This document shows positions 32,767 to 42,430 of a stretch of DNA of 46,128 bases, one piece after another. The notes beneath the pieces were generated by a model that did no database searches, had not been told where the DNA came from, and saw only the letters and a program-made list of their open reading frames with translations. The stretch spans positions 1 to 46,128 of the forward strand of contig JAEEQP010000027.1 of assembly GCA_016285355.1 (NCBI GenBank). Direction: 5' to 3'. The position numbers and the translations under genes were made by a program. Numbering within the stretch: position 1 is the first letter of the stretch; each line of letters starts with the position of its first letter. The stretch comes from Bacteroidales bacterium. Lineage in GTDB: Bacteria > Bacteroidota > Bacteroidia > Bacteroidales > F082.

Positions 32767-33786
32767 TTATTGCATAATCCAATCCGCAGCCACCTCAATC
32801 ACATTGTCAATGCCTTGGGCAGTGCAGGCTGGGTCAAGAATGACTTGCACATCGGGCGGCACGCCGTTTTCGTAGTTGTTTCCGTCGTTAGCGAGCGTTC
32901 GCGTCGCACTAAAACGATAGACCCAGCCGTTGGGCAACATGCCGCCATTGGGTATGCCCAGACCGCCGCCCGAATAGTCGCCAAAAAGCTTGATGTTGTC
33001 GTAAGCCATCGTGCAAATGGCAAAGAAGGAAGTCGCACTGAAAGAACCACGGTCGATGAGGACAGCCACTGGCTTCGTATAAGGATTGTCCAACACACTG
33101 CTGTCGGCAGCATAAACCGTCTCGGCATCCTTAAAGGCATCGTGTTCTGGCCCTGACTTCACTTGGGTTTGATACAACAACTGCTTATGATTGTCGAAAA
33201 TACCGAGTAATTCCGACACATTGCTAAGAGAACCGCCTCCGTTTTGCCGCAAATCGAGGATGATGCCATTACAAGACTTGTAATAGTTCACCAAATACTT
33301 CAAAACCGACTCGTTGATGTCATTAGAAAACGAGGAATAACGGAGGTAGGCCACCTTGCCGTCGCGGATGGCATTGTGCGTAAAACTTCCTGTAGTATGG
33401 TGATTGACAGTCAGATAGTTCAGAAAAACTACTTCTTCGTCAATGTTTTTCTCCGCATACATTTTGTAATATACTGAGTCGTTGTGCGATACATCGAAAC
33501 CCGAAATCAAGTTGGTGTGGCCGTCACGCAAGGTGTTGAGCATGGCGGCACAAACACGAAACAGACTGTCTCTGCCCATATCATCGTCGACCTTGGGGCG
33601 ATATACTTCGCGCACCGAGTCCCAGTCAATGCCTTTCACATCGAAGAAGGTGTAGTTTTGGTCCACCTGATTCCAAAGATATTCGAACACGTTGACAGGA
33701 TTCTTGGGCTCGTCTTGCTCCATAAAAGCACGTTCGCACGAAGCAAAAGCCAACAGGCAAAGGATAAAGATAGGTAGTTTTTTCAT
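32767..33786 (-). CDS. S41-family peptidase, lipoprotein
   Basis: A 339-residue lipoprotein protease of family S41. From ATG 33786 the signal ends in LAFASC (Cys17). An N-terminal S41 helical domain (FEYLWNQVDQNYTFFDVKGIDWDSV) leads to RDGHTNL (87-93), the tricorn/IRBP-type His motif. The catalytic domain has ILDLRQNGGGSL and DRGSFSATSFFA with the likely nucleophile Ser250. The Lys of the CTP-type Ser-Lys dyad is not at its usual place (GDYSGGGLG), so a tricorn-like Ser-His mechanism fits better. No PDZ domain is clear. It lies 8 bp after the outer-membrane protein gene, in the cluster with the TonB receptor. Confidence 0.86.
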   Translation of the reverse strand: MKKLPIFILCLLAFASCERAFMEQDEPKNPVNVFEYLWNQVDQNYTFFDVKGIDWDSVREVYRPKVDDDMGRDSLFRVCAAMLNTLRDGHTNLISGFDVSHNDSVYYKMYAEKNIDEEVVFLNYLTVNHHTTGSFTHNAIRDGKVAYLRYSSFSNDINESVLKYLVNYYKSCNGIILDLRQNGGGSLSNVSELLGIFDNHKQLLYQTQVKSGPEHDAFKDAETVYAADSSVLDNPYTKPVAVLIDRGSFSATSFFAICTMAYDNIKLFGDYSGGGLGIPNGGMLPNGWVYRFSATRTLANDGNNYENGVPPDVQVILDPACTAQGIDNVIEVAADWIMQ

Positions 33787-33794
33787 GATTGCAA

Positions 33795-34637
33795 TCAATT
33801 GATTCTGAACATAAAATTAAGGTTAATGGAATGCAAGGCGTTGTCATAGCGGTAGATGCCTTTTTTGCCTGTCGTCAGGTAGTCCCAAAGATAGGAAAGG
33901 CCGATGCGGTTGTCATTAAGCAGGTTCAGGTAAAGACCCAACTCGGTACTTACCCCAGGAAAGAGCTTGGCAAAAGTTTCATTATCGCTCAACCAGTCAT
34001 CGTCGTTGATGGTCGGGTTGCCGATGTAGGCATAGCCCGGACGGCTCACCACACCCATCATAGGCAGGCTCAGTTTGCCAAAGGCGGTCAGCCAAGTGTG
34101 CGTTTTTTCTTGATTTAAGGCAAAATCATATTGTAACATCCCTGTTGCACAAAGGTTGCCAAACAAAGAAACACTTGAGGCGGCGTTCATCAGTGTGGGA
34201 ATATCTTTAAAGTCCGCAAAACCTTGGAGGGTACCACCTGCCCAGAAATTCAGCCGGTTGATGCGCGAGAGATGGTACAAAAATTCTGCGGAAAGGTTGA
34301 CATCAATAGTTGTTCCAGAAAGCGAAGAAAGTTCTGTATAGCAACCTTGGACTTCGGTTTGTACATGGCAGCGGCCCCATTCTATGGTGATGCCTCCTTT
34401 CGCATTGGCACCGAAGCCTTTGTAATGGAAGGGAATCGTGCCTTTGTCAATACATTCGGCAAAATTCCCTCCCGCAGAAAAATCCAACCAAATGGGTACT
34501 TTGCTCTGCCAAGAATTGTACAATTGTGGAGTTAAGGACTGAAATTCTTCAGTAGTTATTGGCGTTTGGGCTATGCCGTTTGTGGCCGATGCCATCAGCG
34601 CCAGCAAAACCAAGGCGAAAAAAGGCGTTCGTTTCAT
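33795..34637 (-). CDS. Predicted outer-membrane protein of unknown function
   Basis: A 280-residue protein. The ATG at 34637 gives a signal peptide ([19 protein letters not shown]) and lies 18 nt after a TATTTTTG box, so the upstream in-frame start is not used. The body alternates hydrophobic and polar residues with many aromatics ([37 protein letters not shown]) and ends in NLNFMFRIN, as for a small beta-barrel. I do not recognise a named family. It is the first gene of the cluster with S41, TonB receptor and DUF4249. Its 5' region is shared with divergent metG. Confidence 0.72.
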   Translation of the reverse strand: MKRTPFFALVLLALMASATNGIAQTPITTEEFQSLTPQLYNSWQSKVPIWLDFSAGGNFAECIDKGTIPFHYKGFGANAKGGITIEWGRCHVQTEVQGCYTELSSLSGTTIDVNLSAEFLYHLSRINRLNFWAGGTLQGFADFKDIPTLMNAASSVSLFGNLCATGMLQYDFALNQEKTHTWLTAFGKLSLPMMGVVSRPGYAYIGNPTINDDDWLSDNETFAKLFPGVSTELGLYLNLLNDNRIGLSYLWDYLTTGKKGIYRYDNALHSINLNFMFRIN

Positions 34638-34654
34638 TTCGTTTATTTTGGCGG

Positions 34655-34662
34655 CAAAAATA
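34655..34662 (-). promoter_or_regulatory. -7 box of the outer-membrane protein cluster
   Basis: TATTTTTG on the minus strand, 18 nt before the ATG at 34637. Confidence 0.5.
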
Positions 34663-34683
34663 CTGCATTTCAACAAATATCCG

Positions 34684-34691
34684 TATTTTTG
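34684..34691 (+). promoter_or_regulatory. -7 box of metG
   Basis: TATTTTTG, 26 nt before the metG ATG. It lies only 22 bp from the divergent box at 34655-34662, so the two promoters nearly abut. Confidence 0.5.
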
Positions 34692-34717
34692 CAGCCGTTT
34701 TTAAAAATCTCAACACT

Positions 34718-36778
34718 ATGGAATCAACGAACAAACACTTCAAGCGTTACACAGTAACCACGGCCTTGCCATACGCAAACGGCCCTGTCCACATTGGTCA
34801 CTTAGCCGGCGTCTATATCCCCGCCGATACTTACGTCCGCTACCTACGAATGTGCGGCCAAAAAGTGCTGTTTGTCGGTGGTTCCGACGAGCACGGTGTG
34901 CCGATTACGATTAAAGCTGAGAAAGAAGGCGTTACGCCACAGGACATCGTCGACCGCTACCATGAAATCATCAAAAAGTCGTTTGAGGAGTTGGGTATCA
35001 GCTATGATATTTACTCACGCACCTCTTCGAAGATGCACCGCGCCACAGCCCAGGAGTTCTTCAAGAAACTCTACGACGAAGGCAAGTTCATCGAAAAGGA
35101 AACCGAGCAATATTTTGACCCCGAACGGCAGAAGTTCCTGAGTGACAGATATATCGTCGGTACCTGCCCGAAATGTGGTGCCGATGGTGCCTACGGCGAC
35201 CAATGCGAGAAATGCGGCTCTTCGTTGAGCCCCGATGAGTTGATTAATCCACATTCCCAACTCAGCGGCGCGGCTTTGGTGAAAAAACCGACCAAGCACT
35301 GGTATTTGCCCCTCGACCAATATGAGGGCTGGCTCCGCGAGTGGATTCTCGAAGGCCACAAAGAGTGGAAACCCAACGTTTACGGTCAAGTGAAGAGCTG
35401 GTTAGACGGCGGCCTGCAACCTCGTGCCGTCACCCGCGACCTCGACTGGGGCGTGCCGGTTCCGATTGAAGGCACGGAAGGTAAGGTGCTGTACGTGTGG
35501 TTTGATGCGCCCATTGGCTATATCAGTAACACCAAGGAGATTTGCGAGAAACGTGGCGAGAACTGGGAGAAGTGGTGGAAAGACCCCGAAACTAAGCTGG
35601 TGCATTTCATCGGCAAGGATAACATCGTCTTCCACTGCATCATCTTCCCCTGCATGATGAAGGCTTACGGCGACTACATCATGCCCGAAAACGTGCCCGC
35701 CAACGAGTTCCTCAACCTTGAGAACGACAAAATCTCGACCTCACGCAATTGGGCCGTGTGGCTGCATGAATACCTTGAGGAATTTCCTGGAAAGCAGGAC
35801 GTTCTTCGTTACGTGTTGACCGCCAACGCACCCGAAACCAAGGATAACAACTTCACCTGGAAGGACTACCAAGACCGCAACAACAATGAGCTGTTGGCCA
35901 TCTTCGGCAACTTCGTCAACCGCACTTTGGTCCTGACGCACAAATATTATAATGGTGTGGTGCCTGCCATGGATAACCTCACCGAAATCGATTTGGCCAC
36001 TATCGCTGAAATGAATAGCTATCCCGACAAAATCGGTGCTCTCATACAAAATTACAAGTTCCGTGAAGCCCTTGCGGAACTGATGAACTTGGCCCGTCTT
36101 GGCAACAAATACCTTACCGACAACGAGCCTTGGAAGCAAATCAAGACCAACCCTGAGCGCGTGAAGGACGTGATGGCCGTGTCATTGCAGATTGTGGCGC
36201 ATTTGGCCATCTTGAGCGAGCCTTTCCTGCCGTTCAGTGCAAAGAAGTTGCAAAAGATGATTGGCTTGAAGTTCAATAACTGGGACGATGCTGAGAATAC
36301 CGTCTTGTTGCCTGAAGAGCATGTCATCGGTCAGCCTGAACTGCTGTTCGAGAAAGTGGAAGACAACGTGGTTGCTGCCCAATTGCAGAAATTGGAAGAA
36401 ACCAAGAAAGCTAACCAGCTGAACGCCTGGAAGCCCGCCGAGGTGAAGCCCGCAGTGAGTTTCGATGACTTCATGAAGGTGGACATTCGCGTAGGTACGA
36501 TCCTCGAATGCTGCAAGGTGCCGAAAGCTGATAAACTACTCCAGTTCCTCATCGACGACGGCATGAACAAACGCACCATTGTCAGCGGCATCGCCAAATA
36601 CTACACTGAGCCTGAAAAGTTGGTCGGCAAGCAGGTCTGTTTCATCGCCAACTTCGAGCCACGCAAGCTGAAGGGCGTGGTCAGCGAGGGTATGATTCTC
36701 TCTGCTGAGGACAAAGACGGGCATTTAGTGCTGCTCACTCCGAGCGATTTGGTCGCGGCGGGATGTTCTGTAGGATAA
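34718..36778 (+). CDS. metG: Methionyl-tRNA synthetase
   Basis: Class I synthetase charging tRNA-Met. The 686 residues start at ATG 34718 ([20 protein letters not shown]), with HIGH at 25-28, the zinc-binding knuckle CPKCG-x(n)-CEKCG in the insertion, and a KMSKS-like KISTS loop. The C-terminal 110 residues are the Arc1p/EMAP II-like tRNA-binding domain ([24 protein letters not shown]), as in many bacterial MetRS dimers. A longer ORF upstream is out of the question because the -7 box lies inside it. A strong terminator follows. Confidence 0.96.
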   Translation: MESTNKHFKRYTVTTALPYANGPVHIGHLAGVYIPADTYVRYLRMCGQKVLFVGGSDEHGVPITIKAEKEGVTPQDIVDRYHEIIKKSFEELGISYDIYSRTSSKMHRATAQEFFKKLYDEGKFIEKETEQYFDPERQKFLSDRYIVGTCPKCGADGAYGDQCEKCGSSLSPDELINPHSQLSGAALVKKPTKHWYLPLDQYEGWLREWILEGHKEWKPNVYGQVKSWLDGGLQPRAVTRDLDWGVPVPIEGTEGKVLYVWFDAPIGYISNTKEICEKRGENWEKWWKDPETKLVHFIGKDNIVFHCIIFPCMMKAYGDYIMPENVPANEFLNLENDKISTSRNWAVWLHEYLEEFPGKQDVLRYVLTANAPETKDNNFTWKDYQDRNNNELLAIFGNFVNRTLVLTHKYYNGVVPAMDNLTEIDLATIAEMNSYPDKIGALIQNYKFREALAELMNLARLGNKYLTDNEPWKQIKTNPERVKDVMAVSLQIVAHLAILSEPFLPFSAKKLQKMIGLKFNNWDDAENTVLLPEEHVIGQPELLFEKVEDNVVAAQLQKLEETKKANQLNAWKPAEVKPAVSFDDFMKVDIRVGTILECCKVPKADKLLQFLIDDGMNKRTIVSGIAKYYTEPEKLVGKQVCFIANFEPRKLKGVVSEGMILSAEDKDGHLVLLTPSDLVAAGCSVG

Positions 36779-36818
36779 TTCTTATCACCCCTTTGGGGTT
36801 CAATCGGAATATCTATTT

Positions 36819-36850
36819 TAGGCAGGGGTTTACACTCCTGCCTATTTTTT
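36819..36850 (+). terminator. Intrinsic terminator of metG
   Basis: TAGGCAGG (36819-36826) and CCTGCCTA (36837-36844) form a perfect 8-bp stem with a 10-nt loop, followed by six T. Confidence 0.8.
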
Positions 36851-36873
36851 GTCGTCCCTATGTGACTATTTCT

Positions 36874-36881
36874 TACTTTTG
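36874..36881 (+). promoter_or_regulatory. -7 box of the GH92 gene
   Basis: TACTTTTG, 22 nt before the ATG at 36904, with a TTTG 22 bp further upstream (slightly long spacing). Confidence 0.5.
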
Positions 36882-36903
36882 CAAAATCTAAACTGCACAA
36901 ACT

Positions 36904-39261
36904 ATGAAAACCCAACACTTTTTGACATTTGCTTTGGCATTGATGATGGTCGGTTGCCAAACGACTCCCATCAGCGAGAATGCCAACAACGACAACACTG
37001 GCGATTATCTCCAATACGTCAATCCCATTATCGGGACGAACGGCATGGGGCACACCTTCCCTGGGGCTTGTGCACCCTTCGGCATAGTGCAATTAAGCCC
37101 TGATACCGACACTGTACCGCATGACATTGATGGCAAATATCAGCCGCGAGTGTACGAATATTGCGCTGGTTATCAGCATAAAGACAGTACTATTGTGGGC
37201 TTCAGCCACACACATTTCAGCGGTACAGGACATTCCGACTTAGGTGACATTCTGGTGATGCCTGTCACTGGGGAAATCAAGTTTAACCCTGGAACACAGA
37301 CCAACCCCGATACAGGCTACCGTTCGCGTTTCAACCACGAGACAGAGATTGCCGTGCCTGGTTATTATGAGGTGTTCTTGCAAGATTATAGTGTCAAAGC
37401 TCAGTTGACAGCTACGGAACACGCTGGCATTCATCGTTATACCTATCCAGATGGGCAAGACGGCAGCATCATTTTGGACTTGCAGCACGGCATCTACAAC
37501 TACGACGGCAAAACCCTTTGGGCCAACCTCCGTGTGGAGAATGATACATTGCTGACAGGTTACCGCATCACAAACGGTTGGGCAAGGACAAATTACACTT
37601 ATTTCGCCATCAGCTTCAACCAACCCATTGCCGACTATGGTTATCGCGAATTGCAGAAACCCAAATACAACGGCATGTGGGGCAAGTTTGATGTGAAACA
37701 CAACTTCCCCGAGATGACAGGGCGCAAGATTGTGGCTTACTTCACCTTCAATAATCCCAAAATCTTGGAGATGAAAGTCGCGCTTTCCGCAACCAGCACC
37801 GAGGGTGCTTTGCGCAACCTTCACGCCGAAACCGATGGCCGCAATTTTGAGCAACTTTTGGCCGAGACCCAAACCAAATGGAACAAGGAACTTTCCATCC
37901 TGCAAGCCGAAGGCACTGAAGACCAAAAGGCTATGCTTTACACCTCACTGTATCATACCATGATTAACCCTTCCATTTACATGGATGTGGATGGCCAATA
38001 TCGTGGCATCGACCATAACATTCATCAAGCTGAAGGCTTCACTAATTACACCGTCTTCTCCTTGTGGGACACCTACCGTGCCCTGCATCCGCTCTTCAAT
38101 GTGCTGCAACCCCAACGCAATGCTGACATGGTGCAATCCATGCTGAAACATAGCGAGCAAAGCGTCCACGGACTGCTGCCTGTGTGGTCGCACATGGGCA
38201 ACGAAAATTGGTGCATGATTGGCTATCACGCTACTTCGGTTTTGGCCGATGCCTACACAAAAGGCATTGCAAATCAAAAAGATGAAATGTTGAAGGCCAT
38301 GCAACGGAGTTCCACTTGTCCGTATTACGTCAACCTTGACGACTACCAAAAATTGGGTTATGTGCCTTTCGATAAGAACAGCGGCTGCGTCTCCGTGACT
38401 TTGGAATATGCCTACGACGATTGGGCCATCTACCAAGCTGCGCTAAAGGCGGGCAACACCGAAATGGCCAAACTTTACAAGCAACGTGCCGCCAACTGGC
38501 GCAACACCTTTGACACCGAGTTGGGCTTCGCCCGCCCAAAGATGAGTGGCGGCACTTGGAAAGAACCTTTCAGTCTGTTGGACACTGAGGGCGAGGGCTT
38601 TGTGGAAGGTAATTCGTGGGTGTATTCGTTCTATGTGCCGCAAGATGTGAAAGGTCTCATTGCGGCGATGGGCGGTGATGCACAGTTCATCCACAATCTT
38701 GACACCTTATTTATTATGCAACTGCCCAAGGAGTTTTTCGAGAATACCGAAGATGTCACCGAGGAGGGCTTGATGGGCTGCTACAACCACGGCAACGAAC
38801 CTGCGCATCATATCGCCTACCTATACAACTGGACTTCACAGCCTTACAAGACCCAATACTGGCTTCGCGAAATCATGAACCGCTTTTACAAGAACAACAT
38901 CGACGGCCTTTGCGGCAACGACGACTGTGGACAGATGTCGGCGTGGTACATTTTCTCCGCGATGGGCTTCTATCCTGTCTGTCCTGGCAGTGACCAATAT
39001 ATATTAGGTGCGCCCTATCTGCCCTATATGAAAGTACGCTTAGGTAATGGCAAGACCTTGGAAATCAAGGCATCTGTAGTGAGCGATGAGAACCGTTATG
39101 TGCAGAATGTGACGTTCAACGGACAGGAAATTTCGAAGCTTTACCTCACGCATGAACAGTTGATGCAGGGCGGAGAACTTGTTTTCGAGATGGATTCACT
39201 GCCTAATTTAGAAAGAGGGTTAAAGGCTGAGGAGAAACCTTATTCGATGACAAGTGATTAA
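36904..39261 (+). CDS. GH92 alpha-mannosidase, lipoprotein
   Basis: A glycoside hydrolase family 92 exo-alpha-mannosidase, usually alpha-1,2, acting on high-mannose N-glycans or yeast mannan with Ca2+. The 785 residues start with a lipoprotein signal (FLTFALALMMVGC). The N-terminal beta-sandwich begins YVNPIIGTNGMGHTFPGACAPFG, and the catalytic (alpha/alpha)6 barrel has LPVWSHMGNENWCMIGYHAT and the late GNDDCGQMSAWYIF motif (about 673-686), which carries the catalytic base region. It is probably on the cell surface or periplasmic side. It is not in an obvious sus-type PUL; flanks are metG and a restriction-modification pair. Confidence 0.94.
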   Translation: MKTQHFLTFALALMMVGCQTTPISENANNDNTGDYLQYVNPIIGTNGMGHTFPGACAPFGIVQLSPDTDTVPHDIDGKYQPRVYEYCAGYQHKDSTIVGFSHTHFSGTGHSDLGDILVMPVTGEIKFNPGTQTNPDTGYRSRFNHETEIAVPGYYEVFLQDYSVKAQLTATEHAGIHRYTYPDGQDGSIILDLQHGIYNYDGKTLWANLRVENDTLLTGYRITNGWARTNYTYFAISFNQPIADYGYRELQKPKYNGMWGKFDVKHNFPEMTGRKIVAYFTFNNPKILEMKVALSATSTEGALRNLHAETDGRNFEQLLAETQTKWNKELSILQAEGTEDQKAMLYTSLYHTMINPSIYMDVDGQYRGIDHNIHQAEGFTNYTVFSLWDTYRALHPLFNVLQPQRNADMVQSMLKHSEQSVHGLLPVWSHMGNENWCMIGYHATSVLADAYTKGIANQKDEMLKAMQRSSTCPYYVNLDDYQKLGYVPFDKNSGCVSVTLEYAYDDWAIYQAALKAGNTEMAKLYKQRAANWRNTFDTELGFARPKMSGGTWKEPFSLLDTEGEGFVEGNSWVYSFYVPQDVKGLIAAMGGDAQFIHNLDTLFIMQLPKEFFENTEDVTEEGLMGCYNHGNEPAHHIAYLYNWTSQPYKTQYWLREIMNRFYKNNIDGLCGNDDCGQMSAWYIFSAMGFYPVCPGSDQYILGAPYLPYMKVRLGNGKTLEIKASVVSDENRYVQNVTFNGQEISKLYLTHEQLMQGGELVFEMDSLPNLERGLKAEEKPYSMTSD

Positions 39262-39303
39262 TCCACAAAAGAGCGAAAAACCACTCTGCATAGAAAAAAA
39301 TCG

Positions 39304-39311
39304 TACCTTTG
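39304..39311 (+). promoter_or_regulatory. -7 box of the restriction-modification pair
   Basis: TACCTTTG, 19 nt before the methyltransferase ATG. Confidence 0.45.
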
Positions 39312-39330
39312 CCCCAACAAAACAATCCCA

Positions 39331-40335
39331 ATGAATACTTTCGTCCAGTTTGAAGGCAGAAACAGAATCGTCTTGGAAAACAAGAACTCGTTGGAATGCT
39401 ACGCAAATTGGCCCGCTCCAACAGTCATTTTTGTCGACGGGCCATACGGCATCGGAGGTTTCCCTGGCGACCCGAAGGATACACGGCAACTACCCGAAGT
39501 CTATGCACCACATATAGCCGCTTGGTCGAAGTATGCCAAGCCTGACACCACTTTATGGTTCTGGGGAACAGAGTTAGGGTGGGCAAGGATGCACCATTAT
39601 CTGGAAGTCAACGGATGGGATTATGAGCAGACTTTTGTCTGGAACAAGGGCATCGGTCATGTCGCTGGTAATGTCAACTCAAAGACCATCAGGCAAGCCC
39701 CCGTGGTGACGGAAGTTTGTGTCAGATACACGAAAAAAGTGACAATTGAAAATACAGAAGGAGAATCGTTTGAATTGAAAGACTGGCTGAGAAATGAATG
39801 GAAACGCACAGGACTCCCTTTCAGCAAGACGAATGAGGCATGTGACGTGAAGAATGCTGCTACACGGAAATATTTCACTAATGATGGGATGTGGTATTTT
39901 CCACCGGCCAACGCTATGAAAATGATTTCGGATTATGCAAACACCAACGGTAATCCCGAAGGACGGCCTTATTTTACCATCAATGGGCAAATGATGACCG
40001 AGGAACTTTGGGACTCGATGCGAGCCAAATGGAACCATATCCATGGTTATACCAACGTTTGGAACCAGCCAGCGTTGCACAATAGGGAAAGACTGAAAGA
40101 TACTGAAAGCCATAAATCACTGCATTACAACCAAAAACCAATTTCCATTATTGAATACATTATCAAAACATCTTCCGACCAGAACGATGTGGTCTGGGAT
40201 CCGTTTGCGGGATTGGCCACTACCGCATTATGCTGCCGCAGTCTCAACCGCTCCTGCTATTCGGCCGAAATTTCCGAAAGGACTTTCCGTAATGCTTGCA
40301 GCCGATTGGCAGAACTTGAACTTATCGCCGTATGA
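39331..40335 (+). CDS. Type II DNA methyltransferase, beta class
   Basis: A 334-residue DNA N4-cytosine or N6-adenine methyltransferase. Catalytic motif IV is DGPYG (36-40, a variant of DPPY) near the N-terminus. Motif I (SAM binding) lies at the C-terminus as VVWDPFAGLATTALCCRSLNRSCYSAEI (about 287-314). This order, IV before I, defines the beta class. The target recognition region lies between. It would protect the host DNA from the overlapping endonuclease, with which it shares an ATGA (4-bp overlap). The recognition sequence cannot be told. It starts 19 nt after a TACCTTTG box. Confidence 0.86.
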   Translation: MNTFVQFEGRNRIVLENKNSLECYANWPAPTVIFVDGPYGIGGFPGDPKDTRQLPEVYAPHIAAWSKYAKPDTTLWFWGTELGWARMHHYLEVNGWDYEQTFVWNKGIGHVAGNVNSKTIRQAPVVTEVCVRYTKKVTIENTEGESFELKDWLRNEWKRTGLPFSKTNEACDVKNAATRKYFTNDGMWYFPPANAMKMISDYANTNGNPEGRPYFTINGQMMTEELWDSMRAKWNHIHGYTNVWNQPALHNRERLKDTESHKSLHYNQKPISIIEYIIKTSSDQNDVVWDPFAGLATTALCCRSLNRSCYSAEISERTFRNACSRLAELELIAV

Positions 40336-41318
40336 AAAACAACAAATCCATTGTAACAGCAACACTCAAGGAAGCTGAAGAAGGTAAAGCTTTTACCCAT
40401 ATCGAAGGACTGCCGACTTTCAAGGAGTCGGACTATGCCATTGCTAAAACTGATTATCGATTTGACTTGATTGAACGATTGCGAAATGTCGTTTTTCCAT
40501 CGTTGCCAGCAGATTGTTCCATTGAAAACCGCTATTCAGGTATTTTGGCTACCGATTTGTTCAGTCTTAACACGTTGCTTGGCTCGATGATTGAAAATAA
40601 GGTGGTACAATTCCTCAACTCACATCGTCATCTCTGGGACGATGGCAATTGGAATGCCTATCATTTTATCCGTTCCAATGAATCGTTCCCCGATGTCAGA
40701 TTGGTAAAAACCAACGATTTACATAACGTTGCTCTCGGAATAGAATTGAAAAGTTGGTTCATCCTTTCAAAAGAGGGTGAGCCTTCATTCCGATACCGCA
40801 CGGCTTCCGAGGCTTGCGACGTTGGTGATTTGCTCTGCATCATTCCTTGGTATCTTAGCGATGCGGTATGTGGGAATCCTGTTCTTGCATCTCCTTGGGT
40901 GTTTTCCGCCAAAGCCGCAGCCGAGGCAACAAAACGCTATTGGGTTTACGAAAGACAGACCGAAAAGCCGTTTACATTGCACGAAAGGAGATTGGAAGTC
41001 CCCGATGGTGTTAAGCCATACATGGAGAATGCCCGCGACAAGACCAATTACAAACCCTTCAACGATGGTGGTAATAACTTCGGACGATTGGCTCGAACAG
41101 GTATCATGTCAGAATTCGTCAACGAAACATTGATGACAGACATTCTTGGCATACCCGCCAATAATTGGCGACTTTTCCTAAAGGCCCACACTGACTCCAA
41201 CTCGCTTCAAGAAATTCAAAAGAAAATCAGCTTCGTTACACGAATACCCAACTCCGAAGAATTTAACCACTTGTTGGAAATTTTGAGGGATTATGTTGAT
41301 GCATTGCCAAAGATTTAA
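40332..41318 (+). CDS. Putative type II restriction endonuclease
   Basis: A 328-residue protein whose start overlaps the methyltransferase stop by 4 bp. A PD-(D/E)xK nuclease core fits well: E88 (GSMIENKVVQFLN), D121 (SFPDVRLVK) and E138-x-K140 (ALGIELKSW). I do not recognise the family beyond that. Together with the beta-class methyltransferase it forms a compact two-gene restriction-modification system inserted between GH92 and mnmA. No controller (C) gene is seen; translation order MTase then REase gives protection first. Confidence 0.78.
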   Translation: MKNNKSIVTATLKEAEEGKAFTHIEGLPTFKESDYAIAKTDYRFDLIERLRNVVFPSLPADCSIENRYSGILATDLFSLNTLLGSMIENKVVQFLNSHRHLWDDGNWNAYHFIRSNESFPDVRLVKTNDLHNVALGIELKSWFILSKEGEPSFRYRTASEACDVGDLLCIIPWYLSDAVCGNPVLASPWVFSAKAAAEATKRYWVYERQTEKPFTLHERRLEVPDGVKPYMENARDKTNYKPFNDGGNNFGRLARTGIMSEFVNETLMTDILGIPANNWRLFLKAHTDSNSLQEIQKKISFVTRIPNSEEFNHLLEILRDYVDALPKI

Positions 41319-41336
41319 GAGTTAAATTTCAAAACC

Positions 41337-42407
41337 ATGAATATAGCCGCATTGGTTTCAGGGGGCGTTGACAGCTCGGTGGTGGTGCCACTGCTCAAAG
41401 AACAGGGCTACGACCCGCATATCTTCTATATCAAGATTGGGATGGAGGGCAAAGAAGACCTGTCGAGCTGTCCCTCGGAAGAAGACATTGAGATAACGAC
41501 TTATATTGCAAAGAAATACGGCTGCAAATTTGACATCGTGGACCTGCAACACGAGTATTTTGAAACCGTCGGGAAATATACCATGGAGATGGTGCGCAAG
41601 GGCCTCACGCCCAATCCCGATGTGATGTGCAACCGCTGGATTAAGTTGGGTGCCTTTGAGGAAAAAGAAGGCCATAACTTCGACAAAATTGCCACAGGAC
41701 ATTACGCCCGCTCGTGGGAGGACGAAAACGGCATCTTTTGGCTCGGCACCGCAGCCGATACCTTCAAAGACCAAACGTATTTCTTAGGTCGCATCACTTA
41801 CGCCCAACTGAGCAAGGTCATCTTCCCCATTGGCGACATTCCTAAGCCTGAGGTGCGCAAATTGGCTGCAAAATATAAGCTACCAAGCGCAGAACGTCAT
41901 GACAGTCAAGGGATTTGTTTCCTAGGTAAAATCAACTACAACGACTATATTCGTGAATATCTTGGCGAGATGCCTGGTGACATCGTGGAGTTGGAGACTG
42001 GCAAGAAATTAGGCCGTCACAAGGGCTTTTGGTTCCATACCATCGGGCAGCGCAAAGGCCTCGGCCTTAGTGGTGGACCGTGGTTTGTGGTGAAGAAAGA
42101 CATCCCGAACAACATCGTCTATGTGTCGCAGGGATATGACCCCATGGCACAATATACCAACATCATCCCTCTTGGCGACCTACAACCGATGAATCCTGCC
42201 TTGCAATTCGTTGACGGTCAGCGTATCCGCTTCAAGATTCGGCATCAGCCGGAATTTACATACGGTACGATTCGCCTCACTGAGCGCGGTGCCGACATTG
42301 AGTCGGAGGTCGCTATTTCAGGAGTGGCACCTGGACAGTTTGGAGTGGTTTATCATGAGACGGAGCCTTATGTTATTGGCAGTGGGGTGATAGTTGAGAG
42401 TTGTTAG
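41337..42407 (+). CDS. mnmA: tRNA-specific 2-thiouridylase MnmA
   Basis: Thiolates U34 of tRNA-Lys, tRNA-Glu and tRNA-Gln using ATP and a persulfide. The PP-loop SGGVDSS is at 8-14. The two catalytic Cys are visible: Cys98 in NPDVMCN and Cys194 in HDSQGICFLG. The 356 residues also contain the ATGHYAR-type substrate-binding segment and the C-terminal beta-barrel (FWFHTIGQRKGLGLSGGPWFV). It follows the restriction endonuclease gene by 18 bp and precedes the pseudouridine synthase by 23 bp, so all may share a transcript. Confidence 0.95.
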   Translation: MNIAALVSGGVDSSVVVPLLKEQGYDPHIFYIKIGMEGKEDLSSCPSEEDIEITTYIAKKYGCKFDIVDLQHEYFETVGKYTMEMVRKGLTPNPDVMCNRWIKLGAFEEKEGHNFDKIATGHYARSWEDENGIFWLGTAADTFKDQTYFLGRITYAQLSKVIFPIGDIPKPEVRKLAAKYKLPSAERHDSQGICFLGKINYNDYIREYLGEMPGDIVELETGKKLGRHKGFWFHTIGQRKGLGLSGGPWFVVKKDIPNNIVYVSQGYDPMAQYTNIIPLGDLQPMNPALQFVDGQRIRFKIRHQPEFTYGTIRLTERGADIESEVAISGVAPGQFGVVYHETEPYVIGSGVIVESC

Positions 42408-42430
42408 TTTTGTGTTTGAAGTTAATAGTT

